From JALSHZ01 sp964614535 (lineage in GTDB: Bacteria; Pseudomonadota; Gammaproteobacteria; UWMA-0217), in contig CAZTOZ010000044.1 in NCBI GenBank assembly GCA_964614535.1, positions 1-15,483 of the forward strand: 15,483 bases of DNA, read 5' to 3'. A program made the translations under genes and the position numbers. Below, in pieces: positions 13,213 to 15,483 of this stretch. Numbering within the stretch: position 1 is the stretch's first letter; each line of letters starts with the position of its first letter. The notes below the pieces were generated by a model. The model was given only the letters and a program-made list of their open reading frames with translations, searched no databases and had not been told where the DNA came from.

Positions 13213-15306
13213 GTGGCGCGTACGACTCCCATCGAGCGATACCGCAACATCGGTATCATGGCGCATATCGATGCGGGCAAGACGACGACCACGGAGCGGA
13301 TTCTTTTCTATACCGGTGTGTCGCACAAGATTGGCGAGGTTCATGACGGTGCGGCCACGATGGACTGGATGGAGCAGGAGCAGGAGCGGGGGATCACCAT
13401 TACCTCGGCGGCGACCACCTGCTTCTGGAGTGGCATGGAGCGCCAGTTCGACAAGCACCGGATCAATATCATCGATACCCCGGGGCATGTGGATTTCACG
13501 ATCGAGGTCGAGCGCTCGCTGCGGGTGCTCGACGGGGCCTGCGCGGTTTTTTGCGCGGTCGGGGGTGTCGAGCCGCAGTCGGAAACGGTTTGGCGTCAGG
13601 CGAACAAGTACGGCGTGCCCCGGATGGTGTTCGTCAACAAGATGGATCGCGCGGGCGCTGATTTTCTGCGCGTGATCGAGCAGATTCGGGAACGGCTCGG
13701 CGCCAATCCCGTGCCGGTCCAGTTGCCGATCGGGGCGGAGGAGAATTTCGTCGGCGTCGTCGATCTGATCGGCATGCGCGCGCTCTACTGGAGCGAGGAA
13801 GATCGTGGCGTCACCTTCGAGGCGAAGGAGATCCCGTCGGACATGATGGCGCTCTGCGACGAATATCGTGAAAAGCTCTGCGAAGCCGTTGCGGAGGCCG
13901 ATGAGGTGTTGATGGATCGCTATCTCGAAGATGGCGAGCTCGGCGCTGAAGAGATCGTCGCGGGGTTGCGAAAGCTGACGCTGGCCAACGAGGCGGTGCC
14001 GGCGTTTTGCGGCTCGGCCTTCAAGAACAAGGGTGTGCAGCCGATGCTGGACGGTATCGTCCAGTATATGCCGTCGCCGGTGGACATCCCGCCGGTCGAG
14101 GGTGAGTTGGAAAATGGCGAAAAAGCGATTCGCGAGGCCCGGGATGATGCCCCGTTCGCGGCGCTTGCGTTCAAGATCGCCACCGACCCGTTTGTCGGAA
14201 GCTTGACGTTCATCCGTGTCTATTCCGGGGTGCTCAGTTCCGGTGACGCCGTTTACAACCCGATCAAGGGCAAGCGGGAGCGGATCGGGCGTCTGCTGCA
14301 GATGCACGCCAACCACCGGGACGAGATCAAGGAGGTTCGTGCCGGCGATATCGCCGCCGCCGTGGGCCTCAAGGACGTTACCACCGGTGATACGTTGTGT
14401 GATCCCAGCGGGGTGATCAGGCTGGAGAGGATGGAGTTTCCCGAGCCGGTCATTTCGGTGGCGGTCGAGCCGAAGACGAAGGCGGATCAGGAGAAGATGG
14501 GCGTTGCGCTGGGGAAGCTGGCGCACGAGGACCCCTCTTTTCGGGTGCGCACCGACGAGGAGTCGGGGCAGACGATCATCTCCGGTATGGGGGAGCTTCA
14601 TCTGGAGATCATCATCGACCGGATGCAGCGCGAATTCGGCGTAGAGGCCAATGTCGGCGCGCCCCAGGTGGCCTATCGCGAAACCATCCGCAAGACGGCC
14701 GAGGCGGAAGGCAAGTTTGTCCGGCAGTCCGGCGGTCGTGGTCAATATGGTCATGTCTGGTTGCGGCTCGAGCCGCTGGAGCGGGGCGCGGGCATCGAGT
14801 TCGAGGATGCCATCGTCGGGGGTGTCGTGCCGCGGGAATTCATTCCCGCCGTCGAGAAGGGTGTTCGCGAGCAGTTGGAATCGGGCGTCGTGGCCGGCTA
14901 TCCGGTCGTGGATCTCAAGGTCACGCTGTTCGATGGCTCCTATCACGACGTCGATTCGAGCGAGATGGCGTTCAAGATCGCGGGCTCGATGGCGGTGAGA
15001 AACGGTACGCTGGAAGCCGATCCGATTCTGCTCGAGCCGATGATGAACGTTGAAATCGTCACTCCTGAGGAGTTCATGGGTGACGTCATGGGGGATATCA
15101 ACCGTCGCCGGGGTATCGTTCATGGGATGGACGACGTGCCGATGGGCAAGGTCATCCGCGCCGAGGTGCCGCTGGCGGAGATGTTCGGCTACGCGACGGA
15201 TCTGCGCTCCGCGACCCAGGGCAGGGCGACGTACACGATGGAATTTGCGAAGTACTCCGAAGCGCCGGCGAGTGTGGCTGACGAGATCATGAAGAAGGCA
15301 TCCTAG
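13213..15306 (+). CDS. fusA: Elongation factor G
   Basis: EF-G is the cytoplasmic GTPase that drives translocation and, with RRF, ribosome recycling. The product is 697 residues against 704 in E. coli. The G domain has the P-loop AHIDAGKT (17-24), switch I RGITI, DTPGH (88-92) and NKMD (142-145), all at E. coli numbering. Domain II follows with FKIATDPFVGSLTF, domain III with EMGELHLEI-like GMGELHLEIIIDRM, domain IV with QSGGRGQYGHV and GSYHDVDSSEMAFK, and domain V with MGDINRRRG and EMFGYATDLRS. The start is GTG at 13213, giving MARTTPIERYRNIGI; a strong AAGGAG (13203-13208) lies unusually close at 4 nt. rpsG ends 24 nt upstream, with an A7 tract (13194-13200) in the gap. This is the canonical str-operon fusA rather than a secondary EF-G paralogue. 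Confidence 0.99.
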   Translation: MARTTPIERYRNIGIMAHIDAGKTTTTERILFYTGVSHKIGEVHDGAATMDWMEQEQERGITITSAATTCFWSGMERQFDKHRINIIDTPGHVDFTIEVERSLRVLDGACAVFCAVGGVEPQSETVWRQANKYGVPRMVFVNKMDRAGADFLRVIEQIRERLGANPVPVQLPIGAEENFVGVVDLIGMRALYWSEEDRGVTFEAKEIPSDMMALCDEYREKLCEAVAEADEVLMDRYLEDGELGAEEIVAGLRKLTLANEAVPAFCGSAFKNKGVQPMLDGIVQYMPSPVDIPPVEGELENGEKAIREARDDAPFAALAFKIATDPFVGSLTFIRVYSGVLSSGDAVYNPIKGKRERIGRLLQMHANHRDEIKEVRAGDIAAAVGLKDVTTGDTLCDPSGVIRLERMEFPEPVISVAVEPKTKADQEKMGVALGKLAHEDPSFRVRTDEESGQTIISGMGELHLEIIIDRMQREFGVEANVGAPQVAYRETIRKTAEAEGKFVRQSGGRGQYGHVWLRLEPLERGAGIEFEDAIVGGVVPREFIPAVEKGVREQLESGVVAGYPVVDLKVTLFDGSYHDVDSSEMAFKIAGSMAVRNGTLEADPILLEPMMNVEIVTPEEFMGDVMGDINRRRGIVHGMDDVPMGKVIRAEVPLAEMFGYATDLRSATQGRATYTMEFAKYSEAPASVADEIMKKAS

Positions 15307-15330
15307 AACTGAATCGGAAGGGTTATCTCA

Positions 15331-15483
15331 ATGTCCAAAGAGAAATTTGAACGCACGAAACCACACGTAAACGTTGGCACGATAGGTCACGTAGACCACG
15401 GCAAGACGACGTTGACAGCGGCGCTGACGAAAGTCATGGCGGAGAAGATGGGAGGGGAGGTGAAAGCCTTCGACGAGATCGAC
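15331..15483 (+). CDS. tuf: Elongation factor Tu, N-terminal part (partial)
   Basis: This is the 5' end of the second tuf gene, giving 51 codons before the window edge. It begins MSKEKFERTKPHVNVGTIGH and contains the P-loop GHVDHGKT at residues 19-26, followed by TLTAALTKVMAEKMGG, all typical of EF-Tu. The ATG at 15331 has GGAAGGG (15316-15322) 8 nt upstream and lies 24 nt after the fusA stop, so this copy is the last visible gene of the str operon. Start-proximal codons such as GTA, ACG and CAC-GTA differ a little from the GTC/CTG-rich usage of rpoB, but tuf is very highly expressed and this is not evidence of transfer. Confidence 0.98.
   Translation, partial: MSKEKFERTKPHVNVGTIGHVDHGKTTLTAALTKVMAEKMGGEVKAFDEID

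Noticed and set aside
12712..15123. An 803-codon open frame on the minus strand, opposite rpsG and fusA
   Set aside because: This has the same cause: a codon-bias shadow of two strongly conserved genes, with no ribosome-binding site or recognisable domain. The minus-strand frames opposite rpoB (3774-5237, 5334-6392, 6597-7862) and rplA (1340-2578) are rejected for the same reason.

Overview
The window is a compact core-translation and transcription cluster, with every gene on the + strand: 3' end of tuf, tRNA-Trp, secE, nusG, rplK, rplA, rplJ, rplL, rpoB, rpoC, rpsL, rpsG, fusA and the 5' end of a second tuf. The proteins align almost without gaps to the Escherichia coli forms. RpoC catalytic and zinc residues fall at identical E. 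coli numbers, and RpoB keeps both gammaproteobacterial lineage insertions. With a GC-rich composition (around 60% by eye, not counted) and the E. coli rif and str operons joined in one run, this points to a non-enteric gammaproteobacterium. I cannot name the genus.

Layout. Positions 1-200 hold the end of tuf and a textbook intrinsic terminator. Positions 325-1358 hold tRNA-Trp, secE and nusG: a tRNA, the SecYEG translocon subunit and the NusG elongation factor. Positions 1430-3741 encode the 50S stalk and L1 proteins (L11, L1, L10, L7/L12), with a long structured leader before rplJ that matches the L10 autoregulatory type. An attenuator-like hairpin with a T-run separates rplL from rpoB (3784-3820). 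rpoB and rpoC (3876-12189) encode the RNA polymerase beta and beta' subunits. A near-consensus sigma70 promoter (12229-12257) and a short leader with a second attenuator-like hairpin precede rpsL, rpsG, fusA and tuf (S12, S7, EF-G, EF-Tu).

Together these genes build the ribosomal GTPase-associated centre (L11, L10, L7/L12), the decoding-centre protein S12, the two elongation GTPases that work there, and the core RNA polymerase with NusG. Control is visible mostly at the RNA level: terminators at operon boundaries, an L10-type leader, a possible L1 site before rplK, and translational coupling through very short or absent gaps. I found no mobile element, CRISPR array, phage gene or novel protein system. 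This is a conserved housekeeping region, and the points worth a second look are all regulatory.
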